Positions 53,822 to 60,896 of a stretch of DNA of 64,000 bases are shown here, piece by piece (the first letter of the stretch is position 1; every line of letters begins with the position of its first letter). The DNA is taken from assembly GCF_000764025.1 (NCBI RefSeq), contig NZ_KN234748.1, positions 60,999 through 124,998 on the forward strand, written 5' to 3'. This DNA comes from Pseudohaliea rubra DSM 19751. Its GTDB lineage: Bacteria > Pseudomonadota > Gammaproteobacteria > Pseudomonadales > Halieaceae. A model generated the notes under the pieces. That model worked only from the letters and a program-made list of their open reading frames with translations. It searched no databases and was not told the origin of the DNA. The translations under genes and the position numbers were made by a program.

Positions 53822-55321
53822 GTGTTGAGAATCATTGTGCTTTATTTCCTGCGGCAGCTTTACGCGCAGTTCCTCCACGCATCGCGCAATCTTCTCCCTA
53901 TCATCCTGGTGGTGCTGTTTTTTCAACTTGCAGTCTTTCGCACGCTGCCGCCGGAGCCGCTCAGCCTCTGCCTTGGTCTCCTGATTGTCGCCGCTGGCAT
54001 CGCACTGTTTCTCCAGGGCCTTGAGCTGAGTATTTTTCCCGTGGGGAAAAGTCTCGCCAACCAGTTTGCCCGGCGCGGCTCGCTCTCGTTGCTGCTCGCC
54101 TTCGGTTTTTGCCTCGGCTTTGCCGCGGTCGTGGCGGAGCCGGCCCTCATTGCTGTTGCGCAGAAGGCAGAGCTGATCAGCGAGGGGCGCATCAGCGGTA
54201 TTACCTTGCGCATGATTGTCGCACTCTCCGTCGGAGCGGTCATCGCAATTGGTATTCTGCGGATTGTGTATGGCTGGCCGATCCATTGGCTGATGATCGG
54301 CGGCTATAGCGTTGTGCTGGGGGTCACCGGGTTCGCTCCGGCAGAGATCGTCGGTCTGGCCTATGACTCCGGAGGCGTCACCACCAACATTGTCACGGTG
54401 CCGCTGATTGCGGCCCTTGGGCTGGGCCTGGCGAACTCTATTGCCGGCCGTAACCCGCTGCGTGATGGTTTCGGCCTGGTTGCTCTCGCCGTGATGGTGC
54501 CCATGATCAGTGTTCAGCTGTATGGCATCTGGGTGTACAACCTGTCCGGAGCGGAGGTCGTCCAGCTTGCCGGGGGCGAGAGCCGGCAGGTGTCCCTGGC
54601 CCTGCGGATGCTGCTTGATCTTGCCGCTATGCTCCGTGACATCCTGCCTATCATTCTTGTCGTACTTGTTTTTCAGTGCCTTATCCTGCGCAAGGCAGTC
54701 GCCAACGCCGTTCGTGTCGGTCTCGGTTTTCTGCTGGTGCTTTTCGGGCTCTACGCCTTTGTCGTGGGGCTCAAGCTGGGTCTCTTCCCCGTTGGCACGC
54801 TGATGGCCGAGCAGCTGATCGAGAGCAACCAGAAGCCGCTGATTCTGCTCTTTGCTTTTATGATCGGCTTTGCAACCACCATGGCGGAGCCGGCATTGAT
54901 TGCCATCGGCGACCAGGCAGAGGAGGCCGCGCCGGGGAAGCTCCAGGGCAGTGCGATCCGTCTGGTTGTGGCCGCGGGTGTGGCTGTCGGCATCGGTGTC
55001 GGCGTGTTTCGTATCATCGAGGGGCACTCGATCCACGTCTACATCATGAGCGCCTACCTCGTGGTCCTCGTTCTGACCTTCCTCTCGCCGCGGTACCTCA
55101 CGGCGCTTGCCTTTGACCTCGGGGGTGTTACAACCTCTGAGGTGACGGTGCCGCTGATTACCGCGCTCGGCATCGGGCTTGCCAACTCGATTGACGGACG
55201 GAGCGCTCTGCTCGACGGCTTCGGGTTGATAGCTTTCGCCTCCATCTTCCCCATCATTTCTGTGATGCTTTATGCGCTCTGTGTAGCGGCGCTAGCGAAA
55301 AACAGGAGATCAGACCGATGA
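53822..55321 (+). CDS. Duplicated DUF1538 membrane transporter (UmpA/UmpB-like)
   Basis: 499 aa, two homologous DUF1538 halves in one chain with about 14 helices in total. Each half carries the same motifs: AVVAEPALIAVAQKAE and TTMAEPALIAIGDQAEE, then AYDSGGVTTNIVTVPLIAALGLGLANSI and AFDLGGVTTSEVTVPLITALGIGLANSI. DUF1538 proteins UmpA/UmpB have been reported as a two-subunit Na+(Li+,K+)/H+ antiporter in Halomonas; here both halves are fused. Start is a GTG at 53822 with a weak RBS. The ATG of the PII-like gene overlaps its stop by 4 nt, so the regulator is cotranslated. Confidence 0.9.
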   Translation: MLRIIVLYFLRQLYAQFLHASRNLLPIILVVLFFQLAVFRTLPPEPLSLCLGLLIVAAGIALFLQGLELSIFPVGKSLANQFARRGSLSLLLAFGFCLGFAAVVAEPALIAVAQKAELISEGRISGITLRMIVALSVGAVIAIGILRIVYGWPIHWLMIGGYSVVLGVTGFAPAEIVGLAYDSGGVTTNIVTVPLIAALGLGLANSIAGRNPLRDGFGLVALAVMVPMISVQLYGIWVYNLSGAEVVQLAGGESRQVSLALRMLLDLAAMLRDILPIILVVLVFQCLILRKAVANAVRVGLGFLLVLFGLYAFVVGLKLGLFPVGTLMAEQLIESNQKPLILLFAFMIGFATTMAEPALIAIGDQAEEAAPGKLQGSAIRLVVAAGVAVGIGVGVFRIIEGHSIHVYIMSAYLVVLVLTFLSPRYLTALAFDLGGVTTSEVTVPLITALGIGLANSIDGRSALLDGFGLIAFASIFPIISVMLYALCVAALAKNRRSDR

Positions 55322-55674
55322 AGTTCTGTGCCGTAGTGGTGGTCGCCCCCGACGATCTGGAGCAGGCGGCGCTGGATGCTGCCCAGCAGGCGGGTGCCTC
55401 CGGCATCACAATTGTCGGCGGGCGCGGTATCGGCAATACAAACCGCAAGACCTTTCTCGGCCTCACCTTCGAGGGCAGCCAGACCGTGCTGCTCATGGTC
55501 GTGGCCAGGCAGCTCTCGCAGCCTATTCTTAAGGCCGTGCGCGGTGTCCTGGTGCACGAGGGCGATTCCCGGGGTATCGCTTTCAGCGTGGGCATTGAGC
55601 ATCTCACCGGCATCGAGCTGTCGCAGGTGATGAAATTTGAACAACACATGCACGACCTGGACGAGGAGAACTAG
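55318..55674 (+). CDS. PII-like regulatory protein
   Basis: 118 aa GlnB-fold (ferredoxin-like) protein. KFCAVVVVAPDDLEQAALDAAQQAGASGITIVGGRGIGN at the N-terminus corresponds to the PII beta-1/alpha-1/T-loop start (GxGxG); LMVVARQLSQPILKAVRGVL and GDSRGIAFSVGIEHLTGI correspond to the C-terminal half. The uridylylation Tyr51 context of classical GlnB is absent, so it is a sensor of nucleotides rather than of nitrogen via GlnD. Wedged between a DUF1538 transporter and a CBS protein with overlapping or 3 nt gaps, it most likely gates that transporter, as PII-like proteins do for SbtA and others. Confidence 0.85.
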   Translation: MKFCAVVVVAPDDLEQAALDAAQQAGASGITIVGGRGIGNTNRKTFLGLTFEGSQTVLLMVVARQLSQPILKAVRGVLVHEGDSRGIAFSVGIEHLTGIELSQVMKFEQHMHDLDEEN

Positions 55675-55677
55675 CTC

Positions 55678-56073
55678 ATGGCGGCAAAGCTTGTCAGGGA
55701 TGTAATGGTTACTGACATCGTGACGATCTCGCCCTTCAGCACCTTGCGCGACGCGCTGACGTTGATGAGGGAGCGCGGTGTGAAAAGCCTCGTTGTGGAG
55801 CGCCACGACGAGCACGATGCCTATGGCATTCTTACTTACACGCACATCCTGAAGACGATTATTGCCGAAGAGGGCGATATCGACCTGATTAACGTCTATG
55901 ACGTGAGCGCCAAGCCGGCGCTGAGCGTCCACCCGAGCCTGGCGACCAAGCACGTGGCAAAGTTGATGTACGGACAAAATATCAAGCGCGTGCTGGTTAC
56001 CGAGAACAACACCGCGGTCGGAATTGTGACCACCAACGACCTGGTTCGCGAGGTTCTCCGGCTGATGGAATAG
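55678..56073 (+). CDS. CBS-domain pair protein
   Basis: 131 aa, two CBS domains in tandem: VRDVMVTDIVTISPFSTLRDALTLMRERGVKSLVVE and PALSVHPSLATKHVAKLMYGQNIKRVLVTENNTAVGIVTTNDL. The pair forms a Bateman module binding adenine nucleotides. No catalytic domain is attached. Starts 3 nt after the PII-like gene, so it is third in the transporter operon and may give it a second nucleotide input. Confidence 0.9.
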   Translation: MAAKLVRDVMVTDIVTISPFSTLRDALTLMRERGVKSLVVERHDEHDAYGILTYTHILKTIIAEEGDIDLINVYDVSAKPALSVHPSLATKHVAKLMYGQNIKRVLVTENNTAVGIVTTNDLVREVLRLME

Positions 56074-56086
56074 CACGGTCACCGTG
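56074..56086. promoter_or_regulatory. 13 bp inverted repeat after the CBS gene
   Basis: CACGGT-C-ACCGTG directly after the stop codon. It could be an operator or a weak terminator hairpin; no T-run follows. Confidence 0.3.
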
Positions 56087-56199
56087 GGCTGCCTGGGCTC
56101 CCGCAGGCCGCGGGAAAGCGCTTGCAGTCTGTCTGCCTCGGTTGCCGGGGCATCATAGCTGCGTTGACAGCTTCAGGCGGTCTTGGGAGAGTGCCCCCG

Positions 56200-56223
56200 G
56201 CCGGGCGGGTCGGGCCGCCCGGC
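56200..56223 (+). promoter_or_regulatory. GC hairpin in the leader of the sulfotransferase-like gene
   Basis: GCCGGGCGG / CCGCCCGGC, a perfect 9 bp stem with a 6 nt loop, ending 23 nt before the ATG at 56247. It would place a stable structure next to the RBS. The rest of 56087-56199 contains a TTGACA (56164-56169) without a matching -10. Confidence 0.4.
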
Positions 56224-56246
56224 GTTGCCGATGCACAGGGGTGGCC

Positions 56247-57137
56247 ATGACGACGAGCGAACAGGGTGAGGATGCGGCTGGCGGGGAGCGGCGGGTCGCG
56301 CTCTGTCATTATCATATCTTCAAGAACAGCGGCACCTCCTTCGACGAATTGCTCGCGGAAAACTTCCCCGGTGAGCCGGTGGCCTTCGACGGTCCTTACC
56401 CCTTTTCGGTGTTCGTGCAGGATGAGTTGCTCAAAGTCATCCGAAATCATCCGAAGGCCACGGCGTTCACCTCCCACCAGGTCCGCCTGCCCGTGCCGGC
56501 GGCCCTCGATATCGAGGTTCTGCCGGTCGTGTTCCTGCGCCACCCGCTGCTTCGTGTGCGCTCGGTCTACGAGTACCTGCGCCGCCGGGAGCGCGGCAGT
56601 GGCCTGCGGCGGCTGTTCCGCTTCGCCGTGCGCTCCACCTATACCTCGCGGGACGAGGAGCGTGCCAGCGAGCTGTCCTTCCCTGACTGGGTGCGTGAGG
56701 CGCTGGATGGACAGCGGCCCATCGGCAATCTTTCCAATGCGCAGACGCAGCTTCTCGGGGGTGTTTACGGTCGGCGCTCCCTGATGCGGGTACGCCCGGC
56801 CGCTGCAGGCGGCGTCGAGGCTGATCTGGCCCAGGCGCTGCGTAACCTTGCCGCCGTGGAGCTCCTGGCGAGGACCGAGTACTACCAGCAGGATGTGGCC
56901 AGCTTCAGCGACCGGCTCGCTGCACGTGGTATCGCCTTCAGCTACCGGGAGCGGCGCCCGGCGAATACCACGGCGCGGGACCTCGACAAGCCCCTCAGCG
57001 AGCGCCTGGAGCGGATGTCCGAGAGCCTCGGTGATGAACTCTACGAGCGGCTCGCGGCGGTGAACCGCGACGACCTCGCCCTTTATCGCCGGGTCTGCGA
57101 GCGGCTGGATGGCGCGGTGCCGGACGCTGTGGCCTGA
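56247..57137 (+). CDS. Sulfotransferase-like protein
   Basis: 296 aa, cytoplasmic. PAPS 5'-phosphosulfate loop in [16 protein letters not shown] (Lys26, Gly29, Thr30, Ser31) and the 3'-phosphate strand [18 protein letters not shown] (Arg and Ser), the two anchoring motifs of the sulfotransferase-2/heparan sulfotransferase-like superfamily. The ATG at 56247 follows a poor RBS. The acceptor is unknown. It is next to, not clearly in operon with, lipA; no carbohydrate genes are near. Confidence 0.85.
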   Translation: MTTSEQGEDAAGGERRVALCHYHIFKNSGTSFDELLAENFPGEPVAFDGPYPFSVFVQDELLKVIRNHPKATAFTSHQVRLPVPAALDIEVLPVVFLRHPLLRVRSVYEYLRRRERGSGLRRLFRFAVRSTYTSRDEERASELSFPDWVREALDGQRPIGNLSNAQTQLLGGVYGRRSLMRVRPAAAGGVEADLAQALRNLAAVELLARTEYYQQDVASFSDRLAARGIAFSYRERRPANTTARDLDKPLSERLERMSESLGDELYERLAAVNRDDLALYRRVCERLDGAVPDAVA

Positions 57138-57192
57138 GCGGCGATGCGTTAGAATACCGGGCTCTGTCACCCTATCCACCACAGGAGCCAGC

Positions 57193-58179
57193 ATGGGCGA
57201 CTCCGCACGTATCCCGGTCGTCAATATCGCCAGCGGCGAAAAATACACCAATGACCGCGGCATGCGCGTCATCAAGGACGGAGTGAAGGCCAGCGCCGGC
57301 GGCAGCCAGCGCCTGCCCAAGCCGCCGTGGCTGCGCACGCGGGTCCAGCAGGGCGCAACTTTCGAGAAGGTGCGCGGCATCGTTCACGAACATCGCCTGG
57401 CGACGGTCTGTGAGGAGGCCAAGTGCCCGAACATGGGCGAATGCTGGAGCGCCGGTACGGCCACGATCATGCTCATGGGTGACGTCTGCACCCGCGCCTG
57501 CCGCTTCTGTGCCGTCAACACCGGCAATCCCCGCGGCTGGCTTGATCCCGAGGAGCCAGCTAACACCGCGCGCTCCGTCGAGCTCATGGGCCTCAGGTAC
57601 GTGGTGCTGACGTCTGTGAATCGCGACGACCTCCCGGACGGCGGCGCCGGCCACTATGCGGCCTGTGTCCAGCGCGTGAAGGCGGTAAATCCCGACACGG
57701 CCGTAGAGGCGCTGACGCCGGACTTTCTCGGCAAGCTGGAGGATGTCGAGACGGTGGTGGACTCGGGCATCGAGGTCTTCGCCCAGAATGTTGAGACAGT
57801 GCGCCGGTTGACGCACCCGGTGCGCGACAGCCGCGCCGGCTACGACCAGACCCTCGCCGTGCTCGCGCACGCCAAGGCGCACCGGCCGGACGTGCTCACC
57901 AAGACCAGCCTGATGCTCGGCCTCGGCGAGACGGAGGAGGAGATCATCGAGGCGCTGGATGACCTGCGCGCGGCGAAGGTGGATATCGTTACTTTCGGTC
58001 AGTACCTGCAGCCGACGGCGCACCACTACCCCATCGACCGCTGGGTGACGCCCGACGAGTTTGCGCGTTACCGCGAATGGGGACTTGAGCGCGGTTTCCT
58101 GGAGGTGGTCTCCGGGGTCTTTGTGCGCTCCAGCTATCGCGCAGAGCAGGTGCTGGAAAAGAACAACGTCGGGCTCTGA
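57193..58179 (+). CDS. lipA: Lipoyl synthase
   Basis: 328 aa radical SAM enzyme that inserts two sulfurs into octanoyl chains on lipoyl domains. Radical SAM cluster Cys99-Cys103-Cys106 (CTRACRFC), auxiliary cluster Cys73, Cys78, Cys84 ([14 protein letters not shown]) and the RSSYRAEQ motif at the C-terminus with the serine ligand. ATG at 57193 (MGDSARIP). The usual upstream lipB is not adjacent here; the sulfotransferase-like gene occupies that place. Confidence 0.97.
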   Translation: MGDSARIPVVNIASGEKYTNDRGMRVIKDGVKASAGGSQRLPKPPWLRTRVQQGATFEKVRGIVHEHRLATVCEEAKCPNMGECWSAGTATIMLMGDVCTRACRFCAVNTGNPRGWLDPEEPANTARSVELMGLRYVVLTSVNRDDLPDGGAGHYAACVQRVKAVNPDTAVEALTPDFLGKLEDVETVVDSGIEVFAQNVETVRRLTHPVRDSRAGYDQTLAVLAHAKAHRPDVLTKTSLMLGLGETEEEIIEALDDLRAAKVDIVTFGQYLQPTAHHYPIDRWVTPDEFARYREWGLERGFLEVVSGVFVRSSYRAEQVLEKNNVGL

Positions 58180-58255
58180 GAGTCGGCGCGACGGCCATGG
58201 GCGGCCGCCGGCTGCGGCGTTATACTGCCGGGCCACCCCGCGCAGGAAAGCGTGC

Positions 58256-59137
58256 ATGGCAGCTCAGTTCCACCGCGTCGGCCTCGTCGGACGCAGTCGC
58301 CAGGAGGGCCTGCAGGAGCTCCTCGATGAGCTCCTGGACCTCCTTGGCGAGCGCGTCGGTGAGGTCATGCTCGAGGACCGCCTCGGCGCCGTCGCCACCC
58401 GCGACTGCCCGCTGCTGACCCGGGACGAGATCGGCGAGCGCGCCGATCTCGTTATCGTGCTCGGCGGTGACGGCAGTCTTCTGTCTGCCGCCCGCACCAT
58501 GGCCCGCTTCGAAACGCCGGTGCTGGGTATCAACCGCGGCCGCCTCGGTTTCCTTACGGATATCAGCCCCGACGAAGTCACCGAGCTGGTGCCGGCGGTG
58601 CTCGATGGGCGCTATGAGCGGGAAGAGCGCTTTCTCCTGGATGTGAACGTCGAGCGCGAGGGCAGGATCGTGGCCCGGGCCGATGCGCTCAACGATGTCG
58701 TGCTGAATTCCGGGACCTCGGCGCAGATGATCGAGTTCGAGCTCTCCATCGATGGCGAGTTCGTTTATCGCCAACGGGCGGACGGACTGATCATCTCGAC
58801 GCCCACGGGGTCCACGGCCTATTCGCTCTCAGGGGGTGGGCCGATCATGCACCCGTCCCTCGATGCCATCGTCCTTGTTCCCATGTTCCCGCATACGCTG
58901 AGCAGCCGGCCCATCGTGGTCAAGGGTGACAGCGTGATCCGCCTCGATGTGCTCGAGCGCAACCGGATCCATCCGCCGGTGACCTGCGATGGGCAGGTGA
59001 ACATGACCGCCCGGCCCGGGGATGCGGTGGTACTGCGCAAGAAGCCACATCGTCTGACGCTCCTGCATCCACTGGGGCACAGCTTCTATGCCAGCTGCCG
59101 GGACAAGCTCCGCTGGGGCAGCGCGCTGGTTAACTGA
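58256..59137 (+). CDS. nadK: NAD kinase
   Basis: 293 aa. GGDGS motif at 70-74 (VIVLGGDGSLLSAARTM), NRGRLGFLTDI, LNDVVLNSG and RADGLIISTPTGSTAYSLSGGGPIMHP; GDSVIRLDV near the end. Makes NADP from NAD and ATP. The ATG at 58256 gives an E. coli-like length (292). The rhomboid gene starts with a GTG right after the stop, so both are likely in one transcript. Confidence 0.97.
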   Translation: MAAQFHRVGLVGRSRQEGLQELLDELLDLLGERVGEVMLEDRLGAVATRDCPLLTRDEIGERADLVIVLGGDGSLLSAARTMARFETPVLGINRGRLGFLTDISPDEVTELVPAVLDGRYEREERFLLDVNVEREGRIVARADALNDVVLNSGTSAQMIEFELSIDGEFVYRQRADGLIISTPTGSTAYSLSGGGPIMHPSLDAIVLVPMFPHTLSSRPIVVKGDSVIRLDVLERNRIHPPVTCDGQVNMTARPGDAVVLRKKPHRLTLLHPLGHSFYASCRDKLRWGSALVN

Positions 59138-59138
59138 C

Positions 59139-59768
59139 GTGCAGGAACTGCTCAACGCGTTGCGCCCGTTCCCGATCACGGCCGGGTTGCTGCTTTGTTC
59201 TTTCCTCGGCTTTTCGCTGGTCTACTTCAATGCGCCGGTGAGCTGGATCGCCGCCCTGACCTTTACGCCCTTCGAACTGACCCGGGCGGGGCCGGTGTTC
59301 GGCGAACCGGGAGTGCAGCCCTGGCGCCTGGTGACGCCGGCCTTTCTGCACTTCGGTTGGCTGCACATCGCTTTCAACGCCCTCTGGACCTGGGAGTTCG
59401 GGCGGCGCATCGAGGCGCGTGTGGGAAGCCTGTCCACCCTCGGGCTGTTCCTGGCTGTGGCCATTGTGTCCAACGCTGCGCAGTATCTGTTTGGTGGGCC
59501 GGGCCTCTTCGGTGGCATGTCCGGCGTGGTCTATGGTTTTCTGGGCTTTGCCGTGGTGGGAGAGCGGCTCAACCCGCGCTGGGCCCTCGGGCTGCCCCCC
59601 GGCGTGGTCGTTTTCATGCTGGGCTGGCTCGTGGCCTGTGTCCTCGGCGTGGTCGAAGTGCTCGGCTTCGGTGCCATCGCCAACGCAGCGCATATCGGCG
59701 GGCTTGCCGCCGGAGCCGTTCTCGCCGTGCCCCTGGCCTTTCTCGAGCGGTACCGCCGGCGGTTATAA
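59139..59768 (+). CDS. Rhomboid-family intramembrane serine protease
   Basis: 209 aa, six helices. Catalytic Ser in FGGMSGVVYGFLGF (GxSG) and catalytic His in ANAAHIGGLAAG (AHxxG); L1-loop element HFGWLHIAFNALWTWEFGRRIE fits GlpG-type rhomboids. The GTG at 59139 lies 1 nt after the nadK stop; the 17-residue longer reading overlaps nadK. Its TAA overlaps an alternative ATG of the following gene. Confidence 0.93.
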   Translation: MQELLNALRPFPITAGLLLCSFLGFSLVYFNAPVSWIAALTFTPFELTRAGPVFGEPGVQPWRLVTPAFLHFGWLHIAFNALWTWEFGRRIEARVGSLSTLGLFLAVAIVSNAAQYLFGGPGLFGGMSGVVYGFLGFAVVGERLNPRWALGLPPGVVVFMLGWLVACVLGVVEVLGFGAIANAAHIGGLAAGAVLAVPLAFLERYRRRL

Positions 59769-59794
59769 TGGCCGTTTTGCCGGGCAGTACTTCC

Positions 59795-60058
59795 ATGGAC
59801 TATGAGCAACTCCTCGACAGCCTGACGCCGGAGCTTTATCAGCGCCTCAAGGAGGCCGTTGAAACGGGCCGCTGGCCTGACGGCCGGGCGGTGACGCCTG
59901 AGCAGCGCGAGCACTGCCTGCAGGCGGTCATCACCTGGGGTGAGCGCCACCTGCCGCCGGAGGAGCGTGTGGGCTATATCGACCGGGGCCGCAAGAGTGT
60001 GCCCGGCGAGAGCGGCCCCCGGCCCTTGCGCTGGGCCGACGACGAGGGCCCGGCGTGA
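59795..60058 (+). CDS. YeaC-like DUF1315 protein
   Basis: 87 aa. MDYEQLLDSLTPELYQRLKEAVETGRWPDGRAVTPEQREHCLQAVITWGERHLPPEERVGYIDRG: the DUF1315/YeaC family, close to E. coli YeaC throughout. The function is unknown. The ATG at 59795 aligns with the family; an upstream ATG at 59768 overlaps the rhomboid stop and would add nine residues. Its TGA overlaps the DUF2797 GTG by 4 nt, a pairing seen in other gammaproteobacteria. Confidence 0.92.
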   Translation: MDYEQLLDSLTPELYQRLKEAVETGRWPDGRAVTPEQREHCLQAVITWGERHLPPEERVGYIDRGRKSVPGESGPRPLRWADDEGPA

Positions 60059-60894
60059 GCGTCCTCGGCAGCGGCGGTGTACGCAAAATGCGCACGGCGC
60101 TCGATGAGCCGGTCAGCTATACGCTGCCCCTCGGTGACGGGGAGGTGGCCATGAATCCGTTGCTTGGGCAGGTTGTGCACCTTGCCTATAGCGGCGAGAT
60201 CCGCTGTATCCACTGTGACCGCAAGACCAGCAAGAGCTTCAACCAGGGTTACTGTTATCCCTGCTTCAAGCGCCTCGCGCGCTGCGACAGCTGTATCGTC
60301 AGCCCCGAGAAATGCCATTTCCACGAGGGCACCTGCCGGGAGCCCGAGTGGGGCCTGGCCAACTGCATGATCGACCATATCGTCTATCTGTCGCACACCT
60401 CGGGGCTCAAGGTGGGCATCACCCGGGGCAGTCAGGTGCCGACGCGGTGGATCGATCAGGGGGCGACCCAGGCTCTGCCGCTTTACCGCGTTGCCTCGCG
60501 CCTGCACTCGGGGCTCCTCGAGGTGGCGCTCGCCCGGGAAATCGGCGATCGCACCCAGTGGCAGGCCATGCTCAAGGGTGATGGTGAACCACAGGACTTG
60601 CATGCGGCGGCCGGCGCGCTCCTCGAGCGCTGCGCCGATGGTGTGCAGGCACTGCTCCAGGAACACGGCCTGCAGGCGCTAACACGCCTCACGGATGCCG
60701 AGGTCACAACAATCCGCTTTCCCGTGCTCGAATACCCGGTGAAGGTGAAATCCTTCAACCTCGACAAGACGCCGCGCGTTGGCGGGACGCTCCTCGGTAT
60801 CAAGGGGCAGTACCTGATCTTCGACAGCGGCGTCATCAACCTGCGCAAGTACGGGGGCTATCAGCTCACCCTGGAAACCGCCACGGAGGTTTGA
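60055..60894 (+). CDS. DUF2797 protein with zinc ribbon
   Basis: 279 aa. The N-terminus carries Cys pairs (IRCIHCDRKTSKSFNQGYCYPCFKRLARCDSCIVSPEKCHFHEGTCREPEWG), a multi-Cys zinc-binding region; the middle has HTSGLKVGITRGSQVPTRWIDQGATQA, resembling a GIY-YIG-like fold (KVGIT). The family is DUF2797, common next to yeaC and pepN. The function is unknown. The GTG start overlaps the yeaC stop. Confidence 0.9.
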   Translation: MSVLGSGGVRKMRTALDEPVSYTLPLGDGEVAMNPLLGQVVHLAYSGEIRCIHCDRKTSKSFNQGYCYPCFKRLARCDSCIVSPEKCHFHEGTCREPEWGLANCMIDHIVYLSHTSGLKVGITRGSQVPTRWIDQGATQALPLYRVASRLHSGLLEVALAREIGDRTQWQAMLKGDGEPQDLHAAAGALLERCADGVQALLQEHGLQALTRLTDAEVTTIRFPVLEYPVKVKSFNLDKTPRVGGTLLGIKGQYLIFDSGVINLRKYGGYQLTLETATEV

Positions 60895-60896
60895 CC

